A stretch of DNA of 64,000 nucleotides. Origin: Acinetobacter sp. WU_MDCI_Axc73. Its GTDB lineage: Bacteria > Pseudomonadota > Gammaproteobacteria > Pseudomonadales > Moraxellaceae. Positions 1 to 9,693 of this stretch are shown here, in pieces. Location of the stretch: positions 1 to 64,000 of the forward strand of contig NZ_JAHPRO010000016.1 of assembly GCF_025562455.1 (NCBI RefSeq). Direction: 5' to 3'. The position numbers and the translations under genes are program-made. The stretch's first letter is position 1. Every line of letters starts with the position of its first letter. The notes under the pieces are model-generated. The model did not search any database, was not told the DNA's origin, and saw only the letters and a list, made by a program, of their open reading frames with translations.

Positions 1-18
1 TCGCCAGCTTTTAAATTT

Positions 19-50
19 AAAACCCCCTTACCTCTCGGTCAGGGGGTTTT
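19..50 (+). terminator. Rho-independent terminator of a gene left of the window
   Basis: A perfect 10-bp inverted repeat (AAAACCCCCT at 19-28, AGGGGGTTTT at 41-50) has a 12-base loop and a short T run. It would end transcription of a gene or RNA lying to the left of the window, because the first CDS here starts only at 215. Confidence 0.8.
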
Positions 51-112
51 TATTGTATATAGAAATGTAAGAATAAATATAATTAAAGTGTCTTATCAGT
101 GATTTGCTATTA

Positions 113-131
113 AACAATGATTATCATTTTA
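113..131. promoter_or_regulatory. Fur-box-like inverted repeat
   Basis: AATGAT-T-ATCATT (116-128) is a perfect palindrome. The surrounding 19 bases match the classical Fur consensus GATAATGATAATCATTATC at 14 positions by eye. It lies about 85 bp upstream of the hydrolase gene at 215. I could not place a convincing -35/-10 pair around it. Confidence 0.45.
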
Positions 132-214
132 CTCAGTTTTACCTGTCATTTAAGGCATAGTAAATCATCAATAAATAGATTAATTTATGTTTTATTGGTC
201 TGGTTGTTTCAAAA

Positions 215-829
215 ATGTCTAAACAAAATTTGAAGATCGTTTTATTTCATGGTTTCATGGCGCGTGAACACATGCAACGTCATTGGTTACATTATTTAGC
301 TGAATTAGGTTATTCGAATGTAGGGTTATATGGGCATTTACCGTCAGCCAAAAAAATTGCGGAACAAATTATTGACTTAGATCAGAGCAAAAAACAAAAG
401 TTAGTTTTAATTGGATATAGTCAAGGCGGATTTCAGGCGGTAAAAGTTGCTCAGGTGCTTGAAAGTCTACAATATCCTGTGGAGTTACTGGTCACAATTG
501 CAGCCGGTGGTAAAGGGCGATTATTACCTAAACAATGGGGATATAATCCACGTCAAATTCCTGATAACGTCTCGAAAACTCTAAATTTCTTTTCATTAAG
601 TGATCGTTTAGGGTCTGATCGTTGTTATCGAGATAATTTAATTCAAGCTTCCAATCATGATCAGCGTATTGAAAATATTATTTTTGATGGAAGTGCCCAT
701 ATTGGGCATATCGAGTTAAGTCGATGTTATCCAAAACAGCGCATTCATCATTTGGTTAAACAACATCTGATTTCCCGTATAGAAAAAGAGTTGTTTAGAC
801 TTGAATCATCTAGCAATTCAGCTCTATAA
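215..829 (+). CDS. Small alpha/beta hydrolase of unknown substrate
   Basis: A 204-residue cytoplasmic protein with no signal peptide or membrane segment. An HGF oxyanion-hole motif is at residues 12-14. A GYSQGG nucleophile elbow places the serine at residue 69. A late HIGH segment (His162/His165) can supply the catalytic histidine, with Asp130 a candidate acid. This is the core order of a serine alpha/beta hydrolase or esterase without a large lid domain. The ATG has no good Shine-Dalgarno sequence. The gene stands alone, between a terminator and ygiQ, and a Fur-like palindrome precedes it, so iron control is possible but unproven. The substrate cannot be told from sequence. Confidence 0.7.
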   Translation: MSKQNLKIVLFHGFMAREHMQRHWLHYLAELGYSNVGLYGHLPSAKKIAEQIIDLDQSKKQKLVLIGYSQGGFQAVKVAQVLESLQYPVELLVTIAAGGKGRLLPKQWGYNPRQIPDNVSKTLNFFSLSDRLGSDRCYRDNLIQASNHDQRIENIIFDGSAHIGHIELSRCYPKQRIHHLVKQHLISRIEKELFRLESSSNSAL

Positions 830-860
830 ATAGAATAGCGATGGATCATGAGCGTATAAA

Positions 861-892
861 AATTTGTTTTTAGTTTAAAAAATAAACAAATT
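861..892 (+). terminator. AT-rich inverted repeat, possible weak terminator
   Basis: AATTTGTTT (861-869) pairs perfectly with AAACAAATT (884-892), about 30 bases after the hydrolase stop. The stem is AT-rich and lacks a long T tract, so it is at best a weak terminator or a 3'-end stabiliser. Confidence 0.3.
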
Positions 893-1016
893 AATTGTTA
901 TCTCCTTGTTTATTCACTTTTTATAATTCTCTAAACTGAATGAAATTCATGTTAAAATGATCGGCTTTCATCTTTGATGTCATCCCTCCTTTTCAGCAAG
1001 CCGAGAATCGCAAGCT

Positions 1017-3410
1017 ATGTCTACTGCCTATACTATGCAGACCGCGCCAAAAGCGCTGTTTGATTACGACAAATATTGGGCGTCGTGTTTTGAACCTGCA
1101 CCATTTTTGCCGATGTCACGAGAAGAAATGGATCAGTTAGGTTGGGATGCTTGCGATTTTATTTTAGTGTGTGGTGATGCTTATATTGATCATCCATCTT
1201 TTGTTTCTGGCATCATCGGTCGTGTATTGGAAGCGCAAGGTTATCGCGTTGGGATTATTGCACAGCCTGACTGGACCAATGTCGAAAGCTTTCGAGTGTT
1301 AGGAAAACCTACTATTGCTTGGGGTGTGACCGCAGGCAATATGGATTCAATGATCAACCGGTATACCGCAGATCGTAAAATTCGTTCGGATGATGCTTAT
1401 TCTCCAAATAATCAAGCGAATAAACGTCCAGATCGTGCGGCAACTGTTTATTGTCAGCGGTGTCGTGAAGCTTTTCCTGATGTACCCGTTTTACTAGGAG
1501 GGATCGAAGGCAGTTTGCGTCGTATTGCTCATTATGATTATTGGTCAGACAAAGTACGTCGTTCAATTCTGATGGATTCAAAAGCAGACTTACTGATGTA
1601 TGGTAATGGTGAACGTGCCATTATCGAGGTGATGCATCGTTTGGCCAAAGGTGAAAAAGTTCACGAGATTACCGATGTCCGTGGGACTGCATTTATTATT
1701 AATAAACACAATAAAGCATCCAAAGCGCAATTTGTTGAAATTGCCAGTAATGATGTGGATAACATTGGTCGGGTTGATCCGATTATTAATCCTTATGTGA
1801 TGACTGAGGATATAGATGGTTGTGAGGTTGAAAAAGAAAAAGGCAACTCTTTAGCGCAATATCAAAACTTTCAAAAAGAAATTGTAACTCATCCGATTGT
1901 ACGCGAAGGTGATCAACTGGATGAAAATACTCAGATCGTACAATTAAAACCTATACCATCCAAAGCCATTAAGCATAAATTACCACCGCGTGAATTAGCG
2001 GTAATTCGTTTGCCGTCATTTGAAGAAGTTGCTAATGATCAAGTGCTTTATGCGCATGCCAATCGGATTTTACACTTAGAAACTAATCCAGGAAATGCGC
2101 GGGCGTTGGTACAGCGTCATGGCGAACGTGATGTCTGGATTAATCCACCTCCAATTCCTCTGACCACAGAGGAAATGGATTATGTGTTTGATCTACCTTA
2201 TGCGCGATTGCCACATCCAGCCTATGGCGATGCGCGTTTCCCTGCGTTTGATATGATCAAGTTTTCCGTCAATATCATGCGTGGATGTTTTGGTGGTTGT
2301 ACATTCTGTTCGATCACGGAACATGAAGGGCGCATCATTCAAAACCGCTCAGAAGACTCAATTTTGCGTGAAATTGAAAAAATTCGGGATACTGCACCGC
2401 AATTCACTGGCATTATTTCTGATTTAGGTGGCCCAACTGCAAACATGTATCGTTTGGCCTGTAAAGACCCAGAAATTGAAAAGAATTGCCGTAAGCCTTC
2501 ATGTGTATACCCAGGCGTGTGTCAAAACTTACATACAGATCATGCACCTTTGGTACAGCTTTATCGCAAAGCACGTCAGATTAAAGGCGTGAAAAAGATT
2601 CTGATTGGTTCAGGGTTACGTTATGACTTGGCTGTATTGAATCCTGAATATGTTAAAGAATTAGTGCAGCATCATGTTGGTGGTTATTTAAAAATTGCAC
2701 CTGAGCACACTGAGCAGGGGCCACTTTCAAAAATGATGAAGCCGGGTATTGGGACTTATGATCGCTTTAAGCAGATGTTTGAACGGTTTAGTAAAGAAGT
2801 GGGTAAAGAGCAATATTTGATTCCTTACTTTATTGCTGCACATCCGGGTACCACTGATTACGATATGATGAATTTGGCAGTTTGGTTGAAGAAAAATGGT
2901 TTCCGTGCTGATCAGGTACAAACCTTTTATCCATCGCCGATGGCGACTGCTACAACTATGTATTATTCAGGAAAAAATCCACTGTCCAAAGTGGCGCGTT
3001 ATACTGAAAATGTGGATATTGTTAAAGGTGAGAAGCGTCGTCGTTTGCATAAGGCTTTTTTACGTTATCATGATCCAAATAACTGGCCTTTATTACGTGA
3101 AGCCTTAAAGGAAATGGGACGTGCTGATTTGATTGGTAATTCCAAACAGCATTTGATTCCGACCTACCAACCGCAAGGGACAGCAGAAGGTGAATATAAA
3201 TCTGCGCGTAAGAAGAACTCAACTAATGCGGGTGATTCGGTTAAACGTAATGCTCAATTACATCAGCAGTCACATCAGTCAGAGAAACGTCCACAAAAAG
3301 GTCAAATTTTGACTCAGCACACAGGTTTACCTCCGCGTGAATCAGGTCAAAAAAAACCTTTCGATGCATCAAAATCTAGATCGAAGTCAAAAAACAAGAC
3401 GCGAGCTTAA
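1017..3410 (+). CDS. ygiQ: YgiQ family radical SAM protein
   Basis: A 797-residue protein matching the UPF0313/YgiQ family. An N-terminal B12-binding-like region (about residues 35-180) is followed by a radical SAM core. The 4Fe-4S ligands are visible as CFGGCTFC, Cys424, Cys428 and Cys431. The C-terminal ~70 residues are a low-complexity tail rich in Lys, Ser and Gln, probably disordered, as is common in the family. It is predicted to use S-adenosylmethionine to start radical chemistry; the substrate is not established. It is monocistronic, with its own terminator at 3425-3457. The ATG at 1017 follows GAGAA at a slightly long spacing. Confidence 0.9.
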   Translation: MSTAYTMQTAPKALFDYDKYWASCFEPAPFLPMSREEMDQLGWDACDFILVCGDAYIDHPSFVSGIIGRVLEAQGYRVGIIAQPDWTNVESFRVLGKPTIAWGVTAGNMDSMINRYTADRKIRSDDAYSPNNQANKRPDRAATVYCQRCREAFPDVPVLLGGIEGSLRRIAHYDYWSDKVRRSILMDSKADLLMYGNGERAIIEVMHRLAKGEKVHEITDVRGTAFIINKHNKASKAQFVEIASNDVDNIGRVDPIINPYVMTEDIDGCEVEKEKGNSLAQYQNFQKEIVTHPIVREGDQLDENTQIVQLKPIPSKAIKHKLPPRELAVIRLPSFEEVANDQVLYAHANRILHLETNPGNARALVQRHGERDVWINPPPIPLTTEEMDYVFDLPYARLPHPAYGDARFPAFDMIKFSVNIMRGCFGGCTFCSITEHEGRIIQNRSEDSILREIEKIRDTAPQFTGIISDLGGPTANMYRLACKDPEIEKNCRKPSCVYPGVCQNLHTDHAPLVQLYRKARQIKGVKKILIGSGLRYDLAVLNPEYVKELVQHHVGGYLKIAPEHTEQGPLSKMMKPGIGTYDRFKQMFERFSKEVGKEQYLIPYFIAAHPGTTDYDMMNLAVWLKKNGFRADQVQTFYPSPMATATTMYYSGKNPLSKVARYTENVDIVKGEKRRRLHKAFLRYHDPNNWPLLREALKEMGRADLIGNSKQHLIPTYQPQGTAEGEYKSARKKNSTNAGDSVKRNAQLHQQSHQSEKRPQKGQILTQHTGLPPRESGQKKPFDASKSRSKSKNKTRA

Positions 3411-3424
3411 ATTTATTAATTCTG

Positions 3425-3457
3425 AAAAAAGCATTTCATGATTTGAAGTGCTTTTTT
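3425..3457 (+). terminator. Terminator of ygiQ
   Basis: A 13-bp stem (3425-3437 with 3445-3457, one G-T pair, AAAAAAGCA against TGCTTTTTT) with a T run, 15 bases after the ygiQ stop. Confidence 0.8.
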
Positions 3458-3627
3458 TATTTATAGTGTTTTTAACGTTATAAAGGGTTAGATCATAATC
3501 CAAGCAGACATATACAAAACTTTACTTATCAGATTGCTGTCTATTCATTTATGAAAAATAAAATGAATACATCAGGATATCTATTATATGAGATTCTTTG
3601 ATATAGAGAATATCCGATATACAACAC

Positions 3628-3655
3628 TTGCATCTCGAGTTTAATTTATTATGAT
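3628..3655 (+). promoter_or_regulatory. Putative sigma-70 promoter for the DUF2726 gene
   Basis: TTGCAT (3628-3633), a 16-bp spacer and TATGAT (3650-3655). Transcription would start near 3662 and leave a leader of about 160 nt before the next gene. Confidence 0.4.
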
Positions 3656-3661
3656 GATAGG

Positions 3662-3822
3662 AACCATGGAATGGTGTTCTAGGCTTTGGTCTAACTTGAT
3701 TAAAAGAACATAACCTTTTAATTTAGAGGAAATGGAAACCTGTAAGATGAAAAACAAACAGGTGACGTAGAACAAATCGGTCTTGAAACCGAAATATAAA
3801 AAATATTAAAGGATTGATTCTC
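3662..3822 (+). other. Structured leader upstream of the DUF2726 gene
   Basis: Part of a 412-base stretch without a convincing gene (3411-3822). Three local hairpins are visible: GAAC...GTTC enclosing CAT/ATG at about 3661-3679, ACCTGT (3738-3743) with ACAGGT (3759-3764), and TCGGT with ACCGA just after 3777. The last ends about 30 bases before the start codon. There is no T tract, so this looks like a 5' untranslated region rather than a terminated sRNA. It matches no riboswitch class that I recognise. Only ORFs of 12-20 codons occur, none with a well-spaced ribosome site. Confidence 0.35.
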
Positions 3823-4350
3823 ATGTATTACTTTTTAGCAATTGGCATATTATTGCTGATTTCATTAATGGCTTATAAAGGTCTGAAGCGTGAACAACTT
3901 TATGATAGTGCATTAAAACGTCGCGCTGTGATGAGTAGTCATGAACAATTATTTTTCACACGCTTAAAACATGTATTTCCAGAGTTCACGGTTTTGACGC
4001 GAGTTTCATTTGATGCTTTACTCACCACCAAACTTTTAAGAACGCGCCATAAGTATCAGTCAATGGTGGCTGACTTCGTCATATTAGATCAAAATTATCA
4101 GGTTTTTGCGATCGTTGCTTTTGCCGATCTAGGCCATGCTAAACGAACCCATCCTGATTATTATCAGGATCGTTTACTGGAACTAGCGGGATACCGAGTG
4201 ATTCGTTACGATGTGGTTCCTGAGCTCGAAGATTTAAGAGAACAGTTTGAAAATGATCTGAGTTTAGTCAATACTCAACCTTCTCAGATCACTTTTCCAA
4301 CGCAAAGTCGGGTATTTAAGCTCGATACAGTTAGTAATCTTAAGGTTTAA
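3823..4350 (+). CDS. DUF2726 domain protein with N-terminal membrane anchor
   Basis: A 175-residue protein. The first ~18 residues (YYFLAIGILLLISLMAY) form one membrane segment. The rest is a soluble domain resembling DUF2726, a fold distantly related to restriction-endonuclease-like proteins. Conserved-looking segments are ADFVILD, IVAFADLG and the late YRVIRYDV. The start is set at the ATG at 3823 because AAAGGA lies 9 bases upstream; an in-frame TTG at 3814 is too close to that site. The function is unknown. Its stop overlaps the convergent RidA-family gene by 11 bp. Confidence 0.75.
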   Translation: MYYFLAIGILLLISLMAYKGLKREQLYDSALKRRAVMSSHEQLFFTRLKHVFPEFTVLTRVSFDALLTTKLLRTRHKYQSMVADFVILDQNYQVFAIVAFADLGHAKRTHPDYYQDRLLELAGYRVIRYDVVPELEDLREQFENDLSLVNTQPSQITFPTQSRVFKLDTVSNLKV

Positions 4351-4693
4351 CTGCAACCACTGTCATTTCAACCAGTACGTCTGGGCGATACATTTTTGCT
4401 TCAACACAAGTGCGTGGAAGTGCTTGTATATCTGCACACCATGCATCCCAGACGTCATTCATGCCTGCGTAATCATTTTCGATATCTTTCAGAAAGATTA
4501 TCACAGACAGGATGTGACTTTTATCCGTGCCTGCATCTGCCAGAAATCGATGGATTAAATCTAGTGTTTGCTGGGTTTGACCTCGGATATCCAACGTGAA
4601 ATCTTCAGCAAGCTGGCCCGCAAGATGTACCAGATTGCCCGAAATTGCGATTTCAGAAAAACGTTTGGTAATATGTAAACGTTGAACGCTCAT
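4340..4693 (-). CDS. RidA/YjgF family protein
   Basis: A 117-residue protein with the RidA (YjgF/YER057c/UK114) pattern: GNLVHLAGQ near residue 19, and the C-terminal PRTCVEAKMY segment carrying the conserved arginine that binds the carboxylate of enamine/imine intermediates. Family members hydrolyse reactive 2-aminoacrylate-type intermediates or act on related compounds. This one is more divergent than canonical RidA, so I give no symbol. It follows the MFS transporter gene directly (start at 4693, transporter stop at 4694), so the two are cotranscribed. It may act on the transported compound or its breakdown product. Confidence 0.85.
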   Translation of the reverse strand: MSVQRLHITKRFSEIAISGNLVHLAGQLAEDFTLDIRGQTQQTLDLIHRFLADAGTDKSHILSVIIFLKDIENDYAGMNDVWDAWCADIQALPRTCVEAKMYRPDVLVEMTVVAVKP

Positions 4694-6019
4694 TTATTTT
4701 GCCTGTACATATTCAGAAGATGCTTCTGATTGTACGTGGGCTTTCATTCGCGCTGCAACTACAGTGGTGAGTAAACATCCAATGGTTAAATAAATAGCAA
4801 CATAGTGCCATTGCCCATTTGCCAACGTTACCAGTGCCGCAGCGATAAAGGGGGTGAAACCTCCACCCACAATACTAGCGACCTGATAACCGACACCTGC
4901 ACCGCTATAACGGTAAGCTGTACCAAATAACTCGGTAAAGATAGGCTGATGTACGCTGACTACCATATCGTGAGAGAGGTTGGCCAACAAAATCGCAAAT
5001 AAAATAATCCAAATTGTTGAACCACTTTCTAAGGCAAAGAAAAATGGAAAAGCGCAGACGGCGCCAATCAAGCCACCTACAACACACAACCGGCGACGGC
5101 CAAAACGGTCAGAAATATGTGCAAAAAAGGGAATGGTGAAACAGCTAATCGCACCAACCATCAGACCAATATTTAAAAATAAACTAGAGGACATGCCTAG
5201 ATTTTTCGTGGAATAGTTTAAGGCAAAGGTGGTGACCAGATACATGGTCAATAGTTCAGCCAAACGTAAGGCGATAATGTAGAAAAAGCCTTTAGGATTT
5301 TGACGCACCGCTTCAAACAAAGGAATTTTCGCAGGCTGTTGATTCGCTTTAACCACATTTTCCATAAATTCTTGTGATTCTTCCTGACCACCCCGAACCC
5401 ATAAAGCAAATAAAACCAAAATGATGCTCGCTAGAAATGGAATACGCCATGCCCAGTCTGCAAAAGCATCCTGACCAAATAGATAGATGACCAATGAGAC
5501 ACTACCTGTAGCCAGCATAAGCCCGACCCCGTAACCGATCTGTACACCACTGCTGTAGAAAGCCTTACGTCCTGCGGGTGCACTTTCTACAGCCATAAGC
5601 GCTGCGCCGCCCCACTCACCACCAACAGCGAAGCCTTGAATCGCACGAAGTAAAACCAACAAAACTGGCGCCCACCAACCAATACTTGCAAAATTAGGAA
5701 GTAAACCAATCAGAACAGTTGCTGTCCCCATTAAAAATACGGTTAGGAACAGCATTTTTTTACGACCTAGACGGTCACCAAAATGACCAAAGACAATGCC
5801 ACCCAATGGGCGAAATAAAAAACCTACACCAAAAGTAGCAAATGCAGCCAGTGTGCCAATCGCAGGGCTAACATTAGGAAAAAACTGATGATTAAAAACC
5901 AGTGCAGCAACAATACCGTAGAGGAGAAAGTCGTACCAATCGACCACAGCGCCAATGAAACTACTAAATGCGGCTTTACGAGCGCGTTGCGCTTGCGAGA
6001 GAGAAGGAGAAGCGGGCAT
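4694..6019 (-). CDS. MFS transporter, metabolite:H+ symporter (MHS) type
   Basis: A 441-residue, 12-helix major facilitator. The N-terminal FIGAVVDWYDFLLYG segment and the GHFGDRLGRKKML loop are typical of the MHS group (ProP, ShiA, KgtP and citrate carriers). A second ISDRFGRRRL loop marks the repeat half. I chose the ATG at 6019 because the protein then begins MPASPSLSQAQRARKAA, the usual length for the group. A GTG at 6088 would add 23 residues, and neither start has a strong ribosome site. It is cotranscribed with the RidA-family gene. The substrate is unknown; an organic acid or betaine-like compound is likely. Confidence 0.85.
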   Translation of the reverse strand: MPASPSLSQAQRARKAAFSSFIGAVVDWYDFLLYGIVAALVFNHQFFPNVSPAIGTLAAFATFGVGFLFRPLGGIVFGHFGDRLGRKKMLFLTVFLMGTATVLIGLLPNFASIGWWAPVLLVLLRAIQGFAVGGEWGGAALMAVESAPAGRKAFYSSGVQIGYGVGLMLATGSVSLVIYLFGQDAFADWAWRIPFLASIILVLFALWVRGGQEESQEFMENVVKANQQPAKIPLFEAVRQNPKGFFYIIALRLAELLTMYLVTTFALNYSTKNLGMSSSLFLNIGLMVGAISCFTIPFFAHISDRFGRRRLCVVGGLIGAVCAFPFFFALESGSTIWIILFAILLANLSHDMVVSVHQPIFTELFGTAYRYSGAGVGYQVASIVGGGFTPFIAAALVTLANGQWHYVAIYLTIGCLLTTVVAARMKAHVQSEASSEYVQAK

Positions 6020-6241
6020 GCAAAAGGAATCCCATGTTTTTAAAAAACCAGTTGCCCTGTAATATTCGGATTTTTTCGTCGCGCTCACTACAGGACAGCA
6101 TGCTAAAAATAAAGGTAAGGTTTTAGCATAACCGCAGATACATGGGTAAATGCATTTGCGAGGCTAGATTACTCTAAAATAAAACAGAAGTGAAAGGTAT
6201 AAAGGTTGATTTTTTGCATATTTGAATAAAAAACCACCAGT

Positions 6242-7303
6242 TCACCAAAGTGATAACTGATTCTCATCGGCTTGCGGGGCGAGTTGATAGACACCCATGC
6301 CGATCAGACGGTATTGAAATTCGGCTGGCAAATGCATTTCATAAAGCAGAACCTGTAAAATATTCAAAAGTTCTGTGAATGACTGAATGGGGCGTTTAAA
6401 ACTCTTACTATGCTGATAAATTTGAAAATTTTTAAGTTTAAGTTTAATGCTGACACCACGTGCAGTCAGTTGTTTGTGTTGTAGATTATTCCAGACTTTT
6501 TCGGCCAATGGCGGCCAATAGGCCAGACATTCGTTCAGATATAAATCACCATCAAAAGTCGTTTCTTTGGATATTTGCTGACGTTCCCGTTCGGCTTGTA
6601 CGCTACGATGATCAATGCCTTGTGCATAGAGAAACAGCTGCTTTCCATATTTACCAAAATGGTGGATTAGTATATTTTCCTCAATTTGTTGCAAATCGCC
6701 CAGTGTTTCAAGCTGAAGCTGTTGTAATTTTTGCTGTGTTACTCGACCAACCCCTGGAATTTTTTTTAAGGGTAAGTCCTGAATAAAAGCCTGCACTTGA
6801 CTCGGTTTAATAACACATAAACCATCAGGTTTATTCCAGTCAGAGGCAATTTTGGCTAAAAACTTATTCGGAGCGACACCCGCCGAAGCTGTAAGTCCTG
6901 TGACTTTCAAAATATCCTGACGGATTTGAATCGCAACATCGGTCGCACTGGGTAGGTTTTTAAAATTTTCGGTGACATCGAGATAAGCTTCATCCAGAGA
7001 CAACGGTTCAATGATTGCTGTATATTGCTGAAAGATCTGATGAATTTGTGATGAAACAGCGCGATATTTTTCGAAATTAGGTTCGATCACAATAACATCA
7101 GGACAAAGTTTACGTGCTTGTCCCATTGACATAGCCGAACGTAAACCAAATTCACGTGCAGGATACGATGCTGCCGCAATCACCGCACGTGGATGGTGTG
7201 ATGAAATCACCACAGGCAAATGCTTTAGCTCTGGACGTTCACGTAACTCGACTGAGGCATAGAACGCATCCATATCGATATGAATGATTTTACGCATACT
7301 CAT
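6242..7303 (-). CDS. dinB: DNA polymerase IV (Y family)
   Basis: A 353-residue translesion polymerase. Metal-binding carboxylates are seen in [10 protein letters not shown] (Asp10) and SLDEAYLD (Asp104, Glu105). A helix-hairpin-helix region with [12 protein letters not shown] follows near residue 185. The C-terminus ends QLSLW, a good beta-clamp-binding motif. Its ATG overlaps the stop of the lysozyme gene as ATGA, so the two are translationally coupled. A second ATG two codons inside gives [10 protein letters not shown] and is an equally possible start. I see no clear SOS operator. Confidence 0.95.
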   Translation of the reverse strand: MSMRKIIHIDMDAFYASVELRERPELKHLPVVISSHHPRAVIAAASYPAREFGLRSAMSMGQARKLCPDVIVIEPNFEKYRAVSSQIHQIFQQYTAIIEPLSLDEAYLDVTENFKNLPSATDVAIQIRQDILKVTGLTASAGVAPNKFLAKIASDWNKPDGLCVIKPSQVQAFIQDLPLKKIPGVGRVTQQKLQQLQLETLGDLQQIEENILIHHFGKYGKQLFLYAQGIDHRSVQAERERQQISKETTFDGDLYLNECLAYWPPLAEKVWNNLQHKQLTARGVSIKLKLKNFQIYQHSKSFKRPIQSFTELLNILQVLLYEMHLPAEFQYRLIGMGVYQLAPQADENQLSLW

Positions 7304-8076
7304 GGTTTTGGTGCTTGTTTATTTTGCTCGATAAAATATTGCCATTGGCGCTGCGTGCCTGAGAACACATTTAAATCCACTGGTTTGATAATGCCTTGAA
7401 TCTTTCCCTGATTGGTATGTTGCCAAAACATCCAGTCTTTTTGGTCTTTTAATTGCGGTTTTTCCTGATAATCACGAATCCAAAGAGGGGTATCCTTAAA
7501 ACTCCCAAGTAATACAATGTGATAGAAGCTTTTTGACACATAAAAAATGGGTTGTTTGGCATAATGCTTTTTTAAAAGATCATGCATCACCTTGATTTGC
7601 TCAAGTAACTGCTCTTTGGTATAGGTATTGATACAATTGCTGTCATATTCAAGATCAATCACAGGAGGAAGTGCATCAAGTTTTTTGGGCACAGTTTCAA
7701 TAAAGTTTTGCGCCTGAATTTGACCATCACGACAGAGGCGATAAAAATGATATGCGCCCACGTGGAATCCACGTTCGCGCGCTTTAAGCCAATTTTCCTG
7801 AAATTTAGAATCCTTAAAGTCGCCCCCTTCAGTTGCTTTTAAATACACAAACTGAAATTTTTCAGGAGAAATTTTTGACCATTGAATATCACCTTGATGA
7901 TGAGATAAATCAAACCCTTGTACTGGATAATCCTGCGCGGATGCCTGACGATGATAAAACACCCCAACATATAGCAAGGCTGCCATGACCACAGCGGCCA
8001 GTCCTCCACCTAAATAGGGGATATATGTAGATGTTCGAGAGGTGATCGTTTTTGGCATAGCAATAAGATTAATCAT
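7300..8076 (-). CDS. Glycoside hydrolase family 25 (lysozyme-like), membrane-anchored
   Basis: A 258-residue protein. One N-terminal hydrophobic segment (about residues 19-41) serves as a signal anchor, followed by a GH25 domain. Catalytic-site strands are visible as [10 protein letters not shown] (Asp near 56) and VIDLEYDSN, with YHFYR and a late WQHTNQG. It should cleave the muramic acid-glucosamine bond of peptidoglycan in the periplasm. Met7 (8058) is an alternative start. It is directly upstream of dinB with a 4-base overlap. There are no phage genes around it, so it is a chromosomal enzyme rather than an endolysin. Confidence 0.85.
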   Translation of the reverse strand: MINLIAMPKTITSRTSTYIPYLGGGLAAVVMAALLYVGVFYHRQASAQDYPVQGFDLSHHQGDIQWSKISPEKFQFVYLKATEGGDFKDSKFQENWLKARERGFHVGAYHFYRLCRDGQIQAQNFIETVPKKLDALPPVIDLEYDSNCINTYTKEQLLEQIKVMHDLLKKHYAKQPIFYVSKSFYHIVLLGSFKDTPLWIRDYQEKPQLKDQKDWMFWQHTNQGKIQGIIKPVDLNVFSGTQRQWQYFIEQNKQAPKP

Positions 8077-8133
8077 TGAATTTACATCTTAGCTTGAACC
8101 CAAAAGATATACCATGATGAAAATGCAATCTAT

Positions 8134-9525
8134 CTAAACTGGCGTGTTCGCTGGAATGCGCGAGAACACCAGCGCGGTAATAATATTAATACATCCCAGA
8201 CAAATCAGGGACGCGTGGAATGCTGTGGTGAGATGCTGAGCTCCAAAATACTGGGTAAAAAAGTTAATCAATGTACCCGCCAGTGCTACTCCGATACTCA
8301 TGGATAACATCATGATCATCGATAAAAAACTATTGCCACTACTGGCATCATGTTGAGATAAGTCTTTTAGGGTTAAGGTATTCATCGATACAAATTGTAT
8401 GGAATTTAAAGTGCCAAAAATAAAGAAATGAATTGCACGTAGCCATATAGGCGTCTCTGCTGTCATCAGGGCAAAACTGGCAATACAGGCACCGACCAAA
8501 ATCGTATTGGTAAGCAATACATAACGATAGCCAAATTTTTGAATAATGGGACGAATAATAGGCTTTGAAAATAACGACCCAAGCACCAAAGGGATCATGA
8601 GTAAACCTGTATAAAAAGGCTCAAAGCCAAAGGCAACTTGCAACATCAAGGGTAAAATGAAGGGAACTGCATTACCACCAAAACGTGCAAAAAAATTACC
8701 TAATACACCAATCGCATAAATTTTGTTTTTAAATAGATCGCTTCGAAACAGTGCATTTTGATGAGTATGTGCATGATAGGCATAAATTAAAGCTGCAATG
8801 AATCCTGTACTCAGTAAACCAATACTGAACCATCTGGAATATTCACGGCTGGCCAAATGTTCAATCCCTAAGGCGAGGCCGACCATTGCCACGACCAATA
8901 AAATAAAGCCAGTTAAATCAAATGCTTTAACGGTTGGCTCAGTAACGTTGGGCATGGCTTTGAAGGTGACCATAATCCCTAAGATACCCATTGGGATATT
9001 AATCAGGAATACCCAATGCCATGTGGCAACCTCCACTAGCCAACCTCCGAGTGTAGGGCCAATCAGTGGTCCAATCAGCCCAGCAAGACTCATTAAACTC
9101 ATCGCTGCCAGAAACTGAGTGCGTGGAATCAGTTTCAACATGGCCAGTCGCCCTACTGGAAGCAATAAGGCACCTCCAACCCCTTGCAGGATTCGAAAGA
9201 AAATTAATTGATTGAGTGTTTGAGAAAGCCCACAGCCAAGCGAGGCCAGAGTAAAGATAATAATCGCGGCAAAATAAGTATTTCTTACACCAAAACGATC
9301 GGCTAACCAGCCACTCAAAGGAATACATGCTGCAACGGTTAATACATAGGCAACCACCACAGCATGCATACGCAGCGGATCTTCATTGAGATGGTGCGCC
9401 ATCGAAGGAATAGCCGTATTGACGATGGTGGTATCCAGCGCCTGCATAAAAAAACCGATAGAAACCAGAAATACCAATAAGCGAAATTCAGGCTGTAATT
9501 TTTGATGCGTAGGTGCGGCATTCAT
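8134..9525 (-). CDS. DHA2-family MFS drug exporter (MdtD-like)
   Basis: A 463-residue protein with about 14 membrane segments. It carries the LDTTIVNTAIPSM motif of DHA2 exporters in helix 1, GWLADRFGVR in loop 2-3, and GPLIGPTLGGWL (motif C, antiporters) in helix 5. The length and motifs resemble MdtD/EmrB-type proton-driven exporters. There is no adjacent membrane-fusion protein, so it probably works alone in the inner membrane. Start ATG at 9525. The substrate is unknown. Confidence 0.85.
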   Translation of the reverse strand: MNAAPTHQKLQPEFRLLVFLVSIGFFMQALDTTIVNTAIPSMAHHLNEDPLRMHAVVVAYVLTVAACIPLSGWLADRFGVRNTYFAAIIIFTLASLGCGLSQTLNQLIFFRILQGVGGALLLPVGRLAMLKLIPRTQFLAAMSLMSLAGLIGPLIGPTLGGWLVEVATWHWVFLINIPMGILGIMVTFKAMPNVTEPTVKAFDLTGFILLVVAMVGLALGIEHLASREYSRWFSIGLLSTGFIAALIYAYHAHTHQNALFRSDLFKNKIYAIGVLGNFFARFGGNAVPFILPLMLQVAFGFEPFYTGLLMIPLVLGSLFSKPIIRPIIQKFGYRYVLLTNTILVGACIASFALMTAETPIWLRAIHFFIFGTLNSIQFVSMNTLTLKDLSQHDASSGNSFLSMIMMLSMSIGVALAGTLINFFTQYFGAQHLTTAFHASLICLGCINIITALVFSRIPANTPV

Positions 9526-9643
9526 TGATGTAAAAACAAATCCAGAGGGCGTTGTCTAAAAGTAGCATAAAATCAGACAAAAGGCTTTTGGACTGCTGTT
9601 GACAGATCACGATTTTATTTTTATTTAGTTTATTTGAAATAAA

Positions 9644-9667
9644 ATGCGGATATTGAAAAATCCGCAT
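9644..9667 (-). terminator. Terminator of the LOG-family gene
   Basis: ATGCGGAT (9644-9651) and ATCCGCAT (9660-9667) form an 8-bp perfect stem. Read on the minus strand it is followed by TTTTATTT and lies 27 bases after the stop of the gene at 9694. Confidence 0.75.
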
Positions 9668-9693
9668 ATATCTTTTCAATTAAATGAGAAAAC

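Noticed and set aside
1..10. TCGCCA at the left edge as a tRNA 3' end (CCA) before the terminator
   Set aside because: Only a few bases are visible; no T-arm can be checked, so it could equally be the end of any gene.
7300..8076. GH25 lysozyme as a prophage remnant
   Set aside because: No holin, structural or integrase genes nearby; it has a signal anchor and is coupled to dinB.
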